64,000 nucleotides of DNA from Monodelphis domestica (GCF_027887165.1 NC_077233.1:216788967-216852966); one strand, 5' to 3'; positions 1 to 13,015 are shown, counted from the first letter of the stretch. Notes: a model not told the origin generated them from the sequence alone. Made by a program: numbers and translations.

Positions 1-139
1 ACAATTATATCTGTGCACATCTTTGCCACTTCCTACCTTTCTAGCCTTCCTATTCTTTTCTCCCCACTTTCCTCATACACTCTATAATCTATGCTTTATT
101 ACTATTATATGACATGCCCGTGATAGAGAATGTTATCTA

Positions 140-606
140 TAGCATATATTATATAATATTAATATAATAATATATCAATATAATATAAGATATAATTCTA
201 TATTATAATATATAATAATATCCATATAATAATTTATAATGCTGGCCTCTTTCAGGTTAGTTTCTCAAACAGTTCTTACTACTGTTCTCCCAGTTTTTGC
301 ACTGGCTATCACCCATGCCTGGAATGATTTCCCTCCTTATTTCTGCTTCTTCCTTCCAAGATTCAGCTCAAATCTCAACTTCTGTAGGAGGTCCTCCCAT
401 CCCTTCTAGTGCCTTCCCTACCCAGATTACTTTTATCTGTTCTGCACGTATTTTATTAAATTCCTCCTTATACTGGCTACCCCTTAAAGAGGAAGCTCCT
501 TGAGGGCAGGGACTGTGTTTTAAAATTCCCACCCTTTTCTTCATATCCCCAAGAGCTTTGCACAGGGCCAGGTATATAGCAAAATCCAATAAAATACTTG
601 GTGACT
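140..606 (+). repeat. AT-rich simple repeat, then L2 3' end
   Basis: 140-242 is a TATAAT-type low-complexity tract. 245-606 is L2 3' sequence: catgcctggaatgatttccc, then gctccttgagggcagggac, then gccaggtatatagcaaa. 607-990 has no recognised feature apart from T-runs. Confidence 0.65.
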
Positions 607-993
607 ATTTATGTGAGCCTGTCTCATTACAATATGGAAATAATGCCTGTCATTGTCTCTGTATGCTGGATCTGACTTCTCTGAATGGAGAGAGCAAGTC
701 TCAAAAACACAACCATCAGGACACAGTTTTGTGACTGCATCTTACAGGCCTATTTCCAGTGTCTGAGACTGGAATGAGATGATCCTAGAGTTGTTTCCAC
801 TACATTGCCCTTTTTCAGGGGCCTGGCCCTCTTGTGTCTGAGACTGTATAGGAGGCATGCTCACCCACTGACCTTCCTGACTTTTTAAAAACCCCTACCT
901 TCTGTTTTTGTTATTGTTTACTTCTTACATTCTTTTTTAAGCCCTTACCTTATTTTTTTTTAACACTTACCTTATGTTTTTGTTGTTGTTTAA

Positions 994-1201
994 TTCTTTT
1001 TTTTTTTAAACCCTTACCTTCTGTCTTGGGGTCAATACTGTGTATTGGCTCCAAGGCAGAAGAGTGGTAAGGGCTAGGCAATGGGGGTCAAGTGACTTGC
1101 CCAGGGTCACACAGCTGGGAAATATCTGAGGTCAGATTTGAACCTAGGACCTCCCGTCTATAGGGCTGGCTCTCAATCCACTGAGCTATTCAGCTGCTCC
1201 C
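994..1201 (-). repeat. MAR1/WSINE-type SINE, short form
   Basis: Inverted copy. A T-run (A-tail) is followed by aacccttaccttctgtctt, gactt-gcccagggtcacac and an end near gagctattcagctgctccc. It is nearly full length. Confidence 0.9.
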
Positions 1202-1289
1202 TGTTAAATTCTTAAATTCTGTTTTAAGTCCTTACTTTGCTTTTTTTAACCCTTACTTTCTGGGGTTTTTTTAACTCTTACATTCTGTC

Positions 1290-1600
1290 TTTTTTTTAAA
1301 CTCTTACCTTCCATCTTTTTTTTTTAACCATCTTTCTTAGAATCAATACTATTGTATTGGTTCTAAAGGAGAAGAATTTTAAGGGCTTGGCAATGGGGAT
1401 TAACTGACTTGCCCAGCTGTCACACCTAGTGTGTGACTAGAAAGCATCTGAGGTCAAATTTGAACCCAGAACCTCCTGTCTCTGGGCCTAGCTCTCTATC
1501 CAATGAGCCACCTAGCTGCCCTATGAGGTCAAATTTGAACCCAGGACCTCCTATCTCCAGGGCTGTCTCTCTGTCTACTAAGCCACCCAGCTACCCCTCC
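1290..1600 (-). repeat. MAR1-type SINE with duplicated 5' end
   Basis: Inverted SINE 1290-1524. Its 5' quarter (gaggtcaaatttgaaccca ... cacctagctgccc) is repeated head to tail at 1526-1598. Confidence 0.85.
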
Positions 1601-1604
1601 AGCT

Positions 1605-1865
1605 TTTTTAAAGTCTCCATTAAAATTCCACCTCCTAAGGAAAGCCTTCTCTAACCCCTCTTTATTCTAGTGTTTTACCTCTTTTAATTATTTCCTATTT
1701 AACCTATCTATAGCTTGCTTCGTATATATGTTTACATGTTGTTTCTCCCATTGGATTGTAAGCTCTTTGAGGGTAGGGATGATCTTTTGCTTTTTTCTGT
1801 ATTCCCAGAGTTTAGCACAGTGCCTGGCATAGGGTAAGAGCTTAATAAATGTTTATAGTTGATGA
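1605..1865 (+). repeat. L2 LINE 3' end
   Basis: L2 3' signature: ggattgtaagctctttgagg, then agcacagtgcctggcatag, then gcttaataaatgtttatag. 1866-2150 holds nothing I recognise; 2310-2412 is another L2 tail and 2155-2300 is MIR-like. Confidence 0.75.
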
Positions 1866-2415
1866 CTTATTGCCACTGCTTAGAGTGGGGCCATGACTCT
1901 TCATCCAGAGATACCTTCTACCTAATAAGTTCTCCCCAGATGCAACCCCAAGCATCTGCCCAAGATTCTTTGACAGCGTGACCTTAGGGCCACTTCTGAG
2001 GCTTCAGAACTTCCTGGCAACTTGGTCAGGTATGAATCAGCAAGAAGAAAACCACAGCAGATTCAGAGGCCATCAAGTTAAAGAGGTGTCTTTCTAGCAT
2101 AAAAATATTAATCATATTTACTCAGAATTTGAACGCTTTCTTCAGAGGAAGTATAAATATTGTTCCTATTTTACAGACTAGCAAAATGGGAAATGAAGTG
2201 GCTCGCCCATCATCACACCGCTTTTAAGTGTTAAAGTCATCATATTAAATTATGAAATCAAGGACTAAGAGAATTGGAAGAGACCTCAAAGGTTATTTAG
2301 TGCAACCATTAAACTGTTTAACTCCTTGAGAATAGAGATGTTCTTTTATCCTTCTTTATATCTCCAGAGCTTAGAACAATGCCCGGCATGTAGCAGGAGC
2401 TTTAAAAAATGGTTC

Positions 2416-2625
2416 TTAGGGGCAGTGAGGTGGCACCGTGGTTAGAGTGTCAGGCCTTGAGTTAAGAGGATTTGAGTTCAAATCTGGCTTTAGGAACTTC
2501 CTAGATGTGTGACCCTGGGCATGTAACTTAATCCCAAGAGCCTAGCCCTTATCCTTCTAATTTCCCTTGCCTTTCTGTCTTAGAATTGTTACTGAGGCAG
2601 AAGGGTAAGGGTTTCAAAAGGGGGT
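2416..2625 (+). repeat. MAR1-type SINE, short form
   Basis: ggggcagtgaggtggcaccg start, gtgtgaccctgggcatgtaa middle and aggcagaagggtaagggttt end; an internal insertion and deletions show age. Confidence 0.85.
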
Positions 2626-2819
2626 TATTAGCAGGCTTAATCTTGATTTCATTGCAGATCTCGAGCCAGGGAGCCCACCATTTCTTCAGATAACACATTT
2701 CATTGCTTGATATCTGTTGATCCATTCAGGTGGGGTGGAAGAAGACCAAGTTTAAATATTCTGTAAGAGATCTAGGAATAAGAACAGAGACAAGGCAAGC
2801 AATAAGAACACAGAGGACA

Positions 2820-2943
2820 GGCAGCTAGGTGGTACAGTGGATAAAGAGCCAGATCTGGAATCAGGAGGTTCACAGCCAGAGGAACCCACAACTTCCATCT
2901 CTAGAGCTGGCTTTCAATCTACTGAGCCATCTAGCTGCTTGTT
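2820..2943. repeat. Two SINE 5' ends head to head (inverted repeat)
   Basis: 2821-2872 is a + strand SINE 5' end (ggcagctaggtggtacagtg). 2888-2940 is the same region inverted (gctggctttcaatctactga ... ctagctgc). Together they form an imperfect palindrome with a short centre. Confidence 0.75.
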
Positions 2944-3124
2944 TTCCGGTACAATTGGACCTAGAGTTGGACTGTCCTTTGAGACACTGCCTTATGATCC
3001 TTCTAGAAATGACCCTATCTATATTATCTGCACAATTAGAACCACTTAATTTTGCTCTGTAAGTTTAGCTAAACTCCCACCTAGCCTTTGCCAGGGGAAT
3101 TGAAGATACATAAAGGAAAAGGCT

Positions 3125-3815
3125 TATGTAGCAGAAAGACGACTGACTTTAGAGTCCAAAGATGTAAGTTCAAGTCTTATCTTTGAAATTTATTACCTGT
3201 GTAGCCTTAGACAGGTCACATAATTTCCCTGGGCCTCAAATTCCTCATCCTTAAAATGAGGGTCAAATCTGGCCTCAGACACTTCCCAGCTGTGTGACCC
3301 TGGGCAAGTCACTAAACCCCCATTGCCTAGCCCCCACCACTCTTCTGCCTTGGAACCCATACACAGTATTGATTCCAAGATGGAAGGTAAGGGTTAAAAA
3401 TGAATGAGGGGCAAAATGATGGACTAGATGGCCTCTGAGGTACTTTACAGGTTCCTGTGAACCTTAGGACTGTAGCTCTGAGTTAAAAGCCAGATTAAGA
3501 GTCTTAATACTAGCACTGTTTTGAGTAATAACTGATATTTATTTAGCACTTTGGGCAGCTAGATGTCACAATGGATAGAGGACCAAACCTAGAACCAGGA
3601 AGATTCATCTTCGTGAGTTCAAATCCCCTCCTAAGACATTTACTAGCTGTGTGAGCCTGGGAAAAGTCACTTCACCCTGTTTGCTTTCCATTTCCTCATC
3701 TATAAAATGAGCTAGAGAAGAAAATGGTGAAACACTCCCGTATCTTTGCCAAGAAAACTCCAAATAAGGTCACAAAGAGATGGGCACAACTGAAACAATT
3801 GAACAACATTCGCAC
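3125..3815 (+). repeat. MIR fragment, short-form SINE 3' part, long-form SINE
   Basis: 3125-3260 is MIR-like. 3262-3400 is the 3' two-thirds of a short-form SINE. 3553-3815 is a long-form SINE (ggcagctagatgtcacaatg ... ttgccaagaaaactccaaat). Confidence 0.8.
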
Positions 3816-3824
3816 TTTAAAGTT

Positions 3825-4010
3825 TGTAAACTATCTTACCGACATACATTATCTCATCCAAGTCTCAACAGCCTTGTGAGGTAAGAACTATAGGTATAAT
3901 TCCCATTTTAAAGATGAGGAAACTAAGTCTTGGAGTTTTACCCATAGTCCCACAACTATTAAGTGGCAGTGGTAAGATTTGAACTAAGGTTTTTCTGATT
4001 TCCCATCTTG
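3825..4010 (-). repeat. MIR SINE fragment
   Basis: Inverted MIR: acattatctcatccaagtct, then ccattttaaagatgagg, then a diverged core. Confidence 0.75.
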
Positions 4011-4115
4011 TATCTACTATACTAGGCTGCCTCTCTGCATTATGGTACTCATGATTTGGGCCCTTCTTGCCCTAAACTTACTTATACCCTATTTCCAAGA
4101 GTTGAATATTTCCTT

Positions 4116-4116
<1 letters not shown>

Positions 4117-4181
<65 letters not shown>

Positions 4182-4270
4182 CTCTTTGTCTGTCTCTGTC
4201 TCTGTGTCTCTGTGTCTATCTCTCTGGCTCTCTGGCTCTAGCTCTGTCTGTCTCCTTCTTTCTCTCTCAT
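4117..4270. repeat. (TC)n microsatellite with variant flank
   Basis: A pure TC run at 4117-4173 followed by TC/TGTC/TGGC variants to 4270, a polypyrimidine tract. 4271-4870 holds no recognised element. Confidence 0.95.
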
Positions 4271-4873
4271 CTCCTGTAGTCCTTATTTTTATTCTTTCAG
4301 AACTGACATCTTGCCATACCTGCTCAGTTTCAGGCCTACCAGGGACAGAAAGTGTGTACATGAACTTTCATATCTATGATTGTTCTCTGCTGCCAGACCC
4401 ACCATATTCCAGCTGCAGTGCTGAAAGAGTGCCCTTGTAATCAATAGCTTAATATCTATTTGCAGAAATGAATGTGTTGATTTAAATTGACTGCTCCTTT
4501 GTCTAGCAACTGAGATCTCTGCCAATCACTCGGCCAATCTGAGCCATTCTGGCTGGTCTAGACAGTCCTACTCCCAACTGAGTTCTATTTAGGACAAAAA
4601 CATGAGGTTTGTACTTGATCCTTATCTTCCCACCCCTCCCAGCCACCCTTGAACATTCCTAAAGTCAGTTTCCCCAAATCCTCCCAAGGGACATGACCTG
4701 TAGTCAGAGGTGTGCTGGGGCCACGCCATTCTGGCTCCATTGTTAAATTTATGCCTCAGAAGTAAGCAAATACTACAAACTGGGAATTGATTTATTGTTT
4801 GGTTGACTGTCTAGACTTAAGGAAGTAATGAAAAAAGTTAATAATGGAGATTAAATTTAAAAGTGTTTTGTAA

Positions 4874-5030
4874 GGGGCAGCTAGGTGACTTTGCTGGATA
4901 AAGCATCAAGACCAGAGAGGTCCTGGATTCAAATTTGGCCTCTGACATTTCTTAGCTGTGTGACCCTAGGCAAGTCACTTAGCCTCAAATGCCTTGGAAC
5001 TGATAATTGGTATCAATTGTAGGGCAGAAA
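4874..5030 (+). repeat. MAR1-type SINE, short form, truncated middle
   Basis: ggggcagctaggtgacttt start; ttagctgtgtgaccctaggc; a tail region that is diverged. Confidence 0.85.
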
Positions 5031-5297
5031 TTCAAAGTGTTTGGGGTTTTTTTTAATTATTATGTGTGTATATCTTAGATATATTTTGGAGAGCCAGTTG
5101 TTAAACATTTTCCAGTACACCACTGCCTATAGTATCTGCATGTCCCAGGCAGGATCAAAAATACAATGGTCTACATACACACTGAATGTACCAAGCCATA
5201 TTCAAGTTAAGAACACAATAAATTAATGTAACACAGTCTTGGCTACATTGACTCCATCACCAAGGAGATCAGGATACTAAAGATGAATGCCTGCTCA

Positions 5298-5495
5298 GGG
5301 GCAGCTAGGTCATTCAATGAATTGAGAGTCAGGCCTGGAGGTAGGAAGTCCTGGGTTCAGATTTGCCCTCAGATACTTCCTAGCTGGATGACCTTGGGCA
5401 AGTCACTTCACCCCCATTTCCTAGCCCTTAACTGCTCTTCTCTGCCTTAGAAACAATATACAACATTGATTCTAAGATGGAAAGTAAGATTTTTA
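5298..5495 (+). repeat. MAR1-type SINE, short form
   Basis: Full-length + copy, ggggcagctaggtcattcaa to gattctaagatggaaagta plus an A-rich tail. Confidence 0.9.
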
Positions 5496-5859
5496 AAAAG
5501 AAAAAAGATAAATTCCTACTTGTTTAGAGCAGAAGCCATCCAGTTTTCCTCTCCTAGATCAAACTGGGGAATTTTGCCTGACCCTGGGACTAGGGGAAGG
5601 GGATGATGTGACCCTATTGGCCTCTTTCATCCTAAGGGATTGTAGGAAGAAGTATAGCTGAAGCAGTGTGTACAATGGCAGCCACAGAGGGCTCTATGGC
5701 CACCCTGGAAATAGTAGAAGGGACTACAGTGATGAGATCACCTGCACCAGACTCCAAACCCAAGGTAGAATGAACACAAGACCTCCTCTCTCTGGAATGA
5801 GCAAGGACCTCATGTTTCCCCTTAAATTGTTTAGAGGCTTATTCTTGCTTCTAAAAAGT

Positions 5860-6210
5860 CTGTTAAGGACAGTTCTGAAGGACTTAGGACAGAGAATGTT
5901 CTCCACCTCCAGAGAAAGATCTGTTGGAGTCGATATGCAAATCAAAGAACACAATTTTTCACTATAGCTTATTTCGGTTTTTATTTTGGGGTTTTGATTC
6001 TTTATGAGTATTCTTGCACAAAAATGAGCAATATGGAAATACGTTTTGCATAATACATGTACAACCCAGATCTAACTGCTTACCATCTCCAGGAAGGAGG
6101 AGAGAAGGAAGGGATGGAGGGAGATAATTTGGATCATGTAACTACAGAAAAGTTATGTGTTCATTTGTTATCACATATAATTAATAAAATATCTTTACAA
6201 AAAATAAAAC
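5860..6210 (+). repeat. Marsupial LINE-1 3' untranslated end
   Basis: Contains 'ctccacctccagagaaagat', 'tatggaaatacgttttgcat' and a terminal aattaataaaatatc plus A-rich tail, the typical marsupial LINE-1 3' end. 5500-5860 is not recognised with certainty. Confidence 0.65.
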
Positions 6211-6271
6211 TACACTAATAAAGATTTTTTAAATAAAGATTTTTAAACAAAAAAATTAAAAGATTGTTTAT

Positions 6272-6462
6272 AGGGGGCAGCTGGGTAGCTCAGTGGATTG
6301 AGAGCTAGCCCTAGAGATGGGAGGTCCTAGGTTCAAATCTGGCCTCAGACACTTCCCAGCTGTGTGACTCTGGGCAAGTCACTTGACCCCCATTGCCTAG
6401 CCCTTACCACTCTTCTGCCTTGGAGCCAATACACAGTAAGGGTTTAAAAAAAAAAAAAAAGA
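6272..6462 (+). repeat. MAR1-type SINE, short form, little diverged
   Basis: ggggcagctgggtagctcag to the A-run 6447-6461; the 'acagtattgattccaagatg' segment is missing. 6463-7870 carries no repeat or gene I can name. Confidence 0.9.
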
Positions 6463-7879
6463 TTGTTTATCCTTTTTTTATTTAAATGTTAGTTTTATCT
6501 CTCAAGTCAGCATATTTTGATAAAACTGGTAACAGCCAGGATTGCTAAACTGAATATTATTGTTTGAATGCAACAAGGAAAGGCAATCGGGGAGAAACCA
6601 GAAAGGAAAGAAGTTTAACCCTGTCGTATTTTGCCAGAGCATGTTCTCTAGCTGGGGATCCAAGCCAGAAAATGGTTTGTAATTCATTTTCACAGCTTCC
6701 CAGGGCAGAGAGAATACCAGGTTGCTATTTGTTTTTCAGACAAATTAGACAAAGGCAGTGGCTGTGGCTAGCTAAACAGATGGGCTGGGCGGTGAGACAG
6801 GTTTCCACTATTTGCCCCTCTTGGCCTGATTTGAAAAGAAAACTACGCCTCTGATGGAGACCTGATGGATCAACTGTAGACAAAGACTCCAGAAGAAGAG
6901 AGGGCTGGTTCACAGAAAGGTGGAATGCAAGTAAAGGTCAGAATGTCTGATAACCCTACCTTCCTGTAATATCAGTAGATCAGCCACCCCACCCCTCATA
7001 GACTGAGAAGGGAAGTGGAAGCAAGATGGAAACTAGAGACTGTAGTCAAAAGACTTACATTCAAGTTTAGGCTTTGCCCCTTATTAAGCATGCCTTCTTA
7101 GAAGTCACTGCACCTTTCGGGATATCTTGATAATTCCATCTTATCTAGTAGAGAGACATCACTTCTAGGACTCAGAGAGGATATACAACTCCCTGTTTCT
7201 GTATGCAGACATGCAGTCCTGAACCCAGTTCATTGTTGGAGAAGCCTTCCTCTAATTAAGGGGATTAGGCACTAGTTGGCTCACTAATGAATCCCTACCC
7301 TGGCATCCTGGACACAATGTTAGACTTTGGCCCAAGCCTAAGTTTTCCCCCTCCCCCAAAGGAAAAGAAGGACTCAGATGATAACATGAATTGATTATAG
7401 CATAGAAAATATGGAAACACAAAGCAATGATGACCATGAAATAATCACAGTCTCCATTAACCTATGACTCTAAAATTTAACTTATTTAACTCATCCAATT
7501 GGCAGGGAGGCTAATATGTTAGACAGAATTCAGTTTGAAGGTTACTAATTAGCCACTTTATTATTCTCCTTTCTTATACCGATCACTGCCTGAACACTGA
7601 TGGTGAAACCGAGGCTCCTTTCAAGGGCTGGCACACCCACCAATGGATTCTGCTTCCATCACCATGCTAAGGGGAGGGTGCTGCCATTGTAACCATAAAC
7701 TTCCAGATCTTTTGAAACTCACAAGTCCACTTACTTCATGAAAGGAAACAATAAGGCAGGTAGCCTTCTCCTAGGCATAGGTTAGGCAAACCTTTGGGCA
7801 GTCCATCTGCTCACAGACTCATGGGGCCAGACGGGAGGTAAGGCAGCTGTTCTTACCTCCACCTGTCTTTCACGATAAA

Positions 7880-8060
7880 GTTCGGAATAATTCTCATGTA
7901 GCACATGTATAAGCTGTATCAGTTTGCTTACTGTCTCAGGAAGAAGGGAGTGGAAAGGAGGAAGGGAGGAAGAGAATTTAGAATTCAAGATGTTAGAAAA
8001 CAAATGCTTAAAGTTGTTTTTTGTATAATTGGGGAAATATTACTTGAACTAAAAAATAAG
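7880..8060 (+). repeat. LINE-1 3' end fragment
   Basis: agcacatgtataagctgtat, gaaggaggaagggaggaag and aattggggaaata match LINE-1 3' ends elsewhere in the window (compare 43490). 8061-9230 has no recognised feature. Confidence 0.5.
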
Positions 8061-9239
8061 AAGAATTCACATGCTTCAAGGCTAGAAAGGGAGAGAGGCA
8101 AAAGGAGAGGCTCACTCCTTTTGTTATCTACCACTTGGTAGATCCAACTCATTGGACAAAAAGGAGATTCTTCATCTTTGTACAATCTCTCAGGAATGAG
8201 TCATATGTAACCAAAATAAGTCCTCTCTTGAAAATAACCCTATAAAGAATTCAGATCAAATGTCAAGTCTAGTATGGATTCTGAAAAACATGTGATGAAT
8301 GCTTCATACATTATGACTTAGGTAATTATTTAAGTTAAATTTGTCCATTTTTCATTGTTACAGGAAAGAAGTTTCAATGAGATTCTAGAAATAATTTATT
8401 GTAAAAAAGCATCAATAAATAGATGGTTCTTCTTATTAATTATTAATATTAAAATATGAAATTTTACTCTGAATAAGGATGATAGAAACTTAATTCCCAA
8501 AATTTTATTAACAAAGACTTGAAGAATCTATTTAAAAAGAATTCCTCAGCTTCTATGTGGTAGGTTGGAACCAGGAATGATGACTGAGTATTCTTCATGG
8601 GAAGTTAGGGAGAAGGCCCCCATCCCATGCAAAATGAGTAGATGGAACTAAAAGAACTTTAATGTTCTTTCTGATGCTGATGGTATATGATTATGGGTCA
8701 AATCAAATCTAGATAGGAAGTAAGAATTTCTTCTGCTTTGTCTAGACAGAGGTAAACTCAGGGTTGAGCTCTGGAACATGGGAATGTCCCAAGCTCTTAG
8801 TCTCCTAAGGATAGGAGGAGCCCATCCTGACCTCCTGAGCTTTCCCAGGAAGAAATGATTGGAAACCAGTGAAGCATTCCCAATGTGCTCTCTGGATCAC
8901 ATCACATCCATTCAATAAGCATTTGTGCATCACCAATCCACAACCAGCACTGGAAATCTAGGTGCAAATGATTAGGGGGACGAAGGGCACAGTTTGCCCT
9001 GGCCCACAGTCAAAATCCACAGGAATGAGTTGACACTAGTCACTCTGTCCCTTGTAATAGTTGAGGGTTGACAGTCAGCTCTTGTCCTCTGCAAGCCGAG
9101 TATGTTAGCAGCTGATTTATACTCAGGCCCAACTTATAAATTCAAGTGGGAAGGACTCCCTGACACCCAAATATACTCAGACCCATACAAAAAATAAAAT
9201 AGGAAAGGGGTTAGAACTTTAGGAATCATAGAATGTGCG

Positions 9240-9480
9240 CACTGAGATGCATTCTAGAGAGCAATTAGGTCAACTTTCCCTCTCTTTATAGATGGACAAG
9301 TTGAGAACCAAAAGGAAAAAGTGATTTGTCCAAGATCATGTATTTTGCCAAACCACTTCTGCCCTTAGTGCTAGACCTTGAGCAATTCACTTTTCCTTAT
9401 GAGGCTCAGTTTCCCCTTCTGGAAAATGAAGACGTTGAAGGAGATACACACTGAGGTCCTCTCCATGTCCATTATCCAAT
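9240..9480 (-). repeat. MIR-like pieces
   Basis: atagatggacaagttgagaa is an inverted MIR-like stretch, followed at 9370-9440 by a + MIR-like segment (gagcaattcacttttcctta). Confidence 0.4.
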
Positions 9481-9705
9481 CCAAGCCTATCTATCCTATC
9501 CTATCTTGTATAATCTTATCTTGTCCTAATCTGTCCTGTCTTGTCCTATCTTATATGATCCTCTTCTATCCTATCTTATATCCTGTTCAGTCTTGTCTTT
9601 TCCTATCCTTTCCAATCTTATCCTGTCCTGTCTTATCCTATCCTGCTCTACACTTTCCTCCCCTCTCCTCTCCTCCCTTCCCCTCTCCTATCCCACCATG
9701 TATTA
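9478..9705. repeat. Degenerate CCTAT/CCTGT/CCTCT minisatellite
   Basis: About 220 bases of a 5-base C/T/A-rich unit (tcctatcctatcttgtataa and variants), almost free of G on the + strand. It creates a chance 121-codon frame. 9770-9900 is MIR-like; 9900-10870 is not recognised. Confidence 0.85.
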
Positions 9706-10879
9706 CTACTTGGATTTTTTTTGGTAGAAGAGATCCTTATTAGCAATAGGATCAGCATGGAAAACTCTCAAAGTCCCATCCAACTCTGAAATTTTAAGTC
9801 AGGGGTTTGGGGTTCAAATTCTGTCTGTGTCACTACCTTCATGACCTTAGACAAGTGTGTTTCCCTCTCCAGATCTTTGATTCCTCACCCAAGAAATGAA
9901 AGATTTGGCAAAAAAGACGACTTCTAGGGACCCTTCCAGCTCTCAGTCTGTGATTCATACATCCTTTTCTAATTTAATTTTTCAAGTTTCTAGCTTGTTT
10001 TTTGGACCCTGCTCTGTGCTGGAGGTTGTAAGGGATACGGAGAGGCAAATGACATCATCCCTATCCTTGAGTGAGTGATGGACTCCCTGAGGGGACAAGA
10101 CAGATTCTCATAGAGACCAGTATGGAGCTGTCACTAAATGTGGCACAGGCAGAATGCTGAGGGGAAAATTCCCTCCTCCGATGGCCTGAGAGATACCTAG
10201 GATTCCATATAGAGGAGAAAAGCAAAGAATCATAATCCTTGAACTCCCACAACCCAGAAGGGAGGCCTGGCAGATATTTTAAAGACTTCTCTTGGCTTTT
10301 TCCAGGTTTATCAAAGCTCCCAGATAACCCTCTGAGCAATCACGCTCCCTTCCACTGCCTGGAACCACAAACAGACCTCTAACACCTGCTGAGACCTCTG
10401 AGCAGAGAGAGACCCAAATGCAGGCTATCCTTGTCTCAGCTCTAGACACCATTTATGGCTCAATAGTTTGGCAACTCTTTAACCAAAGAAGGGTGAAGAG
10501 AGTAAATATTTGTCCAAGCTCATGTGATGGAAAAGGAGAAAGCAGGTGGTGATCTCTGAAGACAGACGTGTCTTTTCTCCCTAGCCTCCAAGGCCACCCT
10601 TGGTCCCAGGGCTGGAAATAGGTATTGATAACATATTTCCCAAGCATTTTAAAATCCATTCTCTCATAGCTACCCTGTTTTCAGATAGGAAAACTAAGAG
10701 TGATAGTGGAGAGAAAACTTATTTAGAGTCAGAGGACTTGGAATCAAATTCTATCCTTGTTACCTATATGACTTTGGACAAGTCATTTCTCTTATTCCCT
10801 GCTCAAGCCTGTTTCCTCCTCTGTGAAATGAGAGGGTAAGAATAAGAAGTAGCTGGTGTCAGAATCTGAAAGCGCTGGT

Positions 10880-11540
10880 GTCTCAACATATTCACCCTTG
10901 TAGCAGCTCTTGAATGTGTTTCCTCTCCTCTGATACTGCCACCACTCTAGGCCAGGCCCTCATTGCCTCAGGCCTTAATTACTGCAATAGCGTGCTGGCG
11001 AATCTGCCCACCTCATCCATCTCTCCTGACTCCAATCCATCCTCCATTGTCACTAGAGTGATTTTTCCTAAAACACAGGTTTGATCATGGTGATCTCTAA
11101 TGAGTAAATTCCATTGGCTCCCTATTGCCACCAGAAGCAAACACACAATTTTCTGTTTGGCATTCAAGGATCTTTTTGATCTACTCCCTTCCTACCTTCC
11201 CAGTCTTGTTTCACCTTACTCTCCAACACTTGGATCCAGTGACACTGGCTTCATGGTTGTTAGACAAATAAGACGCTTTTTTTTTTCTTGCTCCCAGCAT
11301 TCTCTCTGACTGGTTTCCATGCCTGGAATTCTGTCCCTCCTCCACTCCAACGACTGACCTCCCTGGTTGCCTTTAAGTCCCAACTAAAATCTGGCCTCCT
11401 TTCTTAATTCGAGTGCCTTCACCCTGTTAATCATCTCCTATTTATCCTGTATGATACTTACTTTGTATAGATTTGTTTGCATGTGGCCTCCTTTCCCCAT
11501 TAAATTGCAAGTTCCTGGAGGGCAGGGATATCTTTTGCTT
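10880..11540 (+). repeat. L2 LINE 3' portion
   Basis: Decayed L2 ORF2 end and 3' end: ccattggctccctattgcca, ttccatgcctggaattctg, caagttcctggagggcaggg. About 650 bases, the longest L2 copy here. Confidence 0.8.
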
Positions 11541-11614
11541 CTTTCTTGGAATAAAATAATGGCTGAGTGATTCAGAGCAAGTTCTCTTGGTGCTCTAAGC
11601 AACCTTCTCTCTTT

Positions 11615-11800
11615 TTTTTAAACACTTAATTTCTGTTTTAGTACAACTCTAAGGCAGAAGGGCAAAGGCTGGGCAATTAGGGGTAAGTGACTTGCCCAGG
11701 GTCACAGAGCTAGAAAGTGTCTGAGGCCACATTGGAACCCAAATCCTCCCAACTCCACACCTGGTGCTCTATCCATTATGCCACCTAACTGCCCCATTGA
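11615..11800 (-). repeat. MAR1-type SINE, short form
   Basis: Inverted: T-run, aagtgacttgcccagggtca, ending tgccacctaactgcccc. Confidence 0.9.
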
Positions 11801-11929
11801 CAAGTATTTACTGAATATTTACTAGCTTTAGGACACTAGGCTAGTAGCTGGGGGAAGAAAGTTTAGAGAAGACAGCCCCTCAGTCTTCACTTTCTAATAA
11901 GTTGCAGAGAAAATGCCCATCTGCATTGG

Positions 11930-12165
11930 TAGAGGGAATATGGGTAGTTAGAATTCCAAGCCTAGAATCAGGAAGGCTTGAAATCAAATCTGGCCTCAGA
12001 CCCTTACTGTGTGATCCTAGACATGCCACTTAATCCGGTTTGCCTCAGTTTCCTCACCTATAAATTGAGCTGGAGAAGGAAATAGCAAACCACTCCAGTA
12101 TCTTTGCCAAGAAAACCCTAAATGGAGTCAGGAACAGGCAAATGATTGAAATGACTGAAAACTGA
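11930..12165 (+). repeat. MAR1-type SINE, long form
   Basis: ggcctcagacccttactgtg, attgagctggagaaggaaat, ctttgccaagaaaacccta. 12170-12840 has no recognised feature. Confidence 0.85.
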
Positions 12166-12849
12166 TAAAATGGTAAAGGGGATTCCAGAAAAGAGAGTTT
12201 ATTAAACCAAAGCAATCCCAAAAACAGTCCCAGAAGATGGTGAGGGAGGAAGAAGCCCAGAAAATACTTAAGATCACCCCAGGTTCTAACTGTCTGTGGC
12301 TCTGTGAAGGTCTCTTTGGTGGAAGCATCAACCTACCTTTAGGTGACCTTGTTAGTTTGGCTTTTACATTTTTTTTCTTGGTTCCTTTTGGTGATCTGGC
12401 AAAGGTGAGCCCTTCTCAGAATAATGCTTTCAAAGACACAAAATACAGATTACAAAAATTCTAAACCAACTATATTGCAATACAGTTACCAAACCTTTTT
12501 TTTTTTTTGAGTTGGTTATGGTTAAGGTCCCCTGTTCTGTTAGCAAGTAGTAGGGTGACCTAGAGGGAAGAACAATGAATGTGAAAATCCAAGGACTTGT
12601 GTTAGCTTCCCCCCTCCAACTCTAAGCCTCAGTTTCCCTTATTAAAGGGGGAACAATTGAATTAAATGATCTCTAAAACCCCCTCCAGTTCTTAATCCTA
12701 CGGTGAACCGCAACTATTGTTTAGCATGTGGGCATGTGCTTCCAGAGCTAGGGAACTGTGACCCATTTCTGTTTTCTGTCTCCAGCTTCTCCTACCACCA
12801 TCTTTGGCCTGATGCTGCCATCTCTTGGTGCCTGATGGCATTGCCTTTT

Positions 12850-13015
12850 TAAAAACCATACTAAGCTTTGGTTCCAAGGCAGAAGAGCAGGAAGGGTTAA
12901 GGAATTGGGGTGAAAGGACTAGTTCAGGGTCACAAAGCTATCTGAGGTCACATTTGAACCTAAGACCTCCTTTATCCAAGCATGGCTCTCTATCCCCTGA
13001 GCCAACGAGCTGGGC
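12850..13015 (-). repeat. MAR1-type SINE, short form, degraded
   Basis: Inverted: tttggttccaaggcagaaga, then ctgaggtcacatttgaacc. Confidence 0.8.

Noticed and set aside
4042..4440. 132-codon Ser/Leu-rich frame with apparent hydrophobic segment
   Set aside because: Mostly (TC)n translation.
9378..9743. 121-codon frame with ILSCP-type repeats
   Set aside because: Product of the CCTAT-type minisatellite; no start context or splice support.
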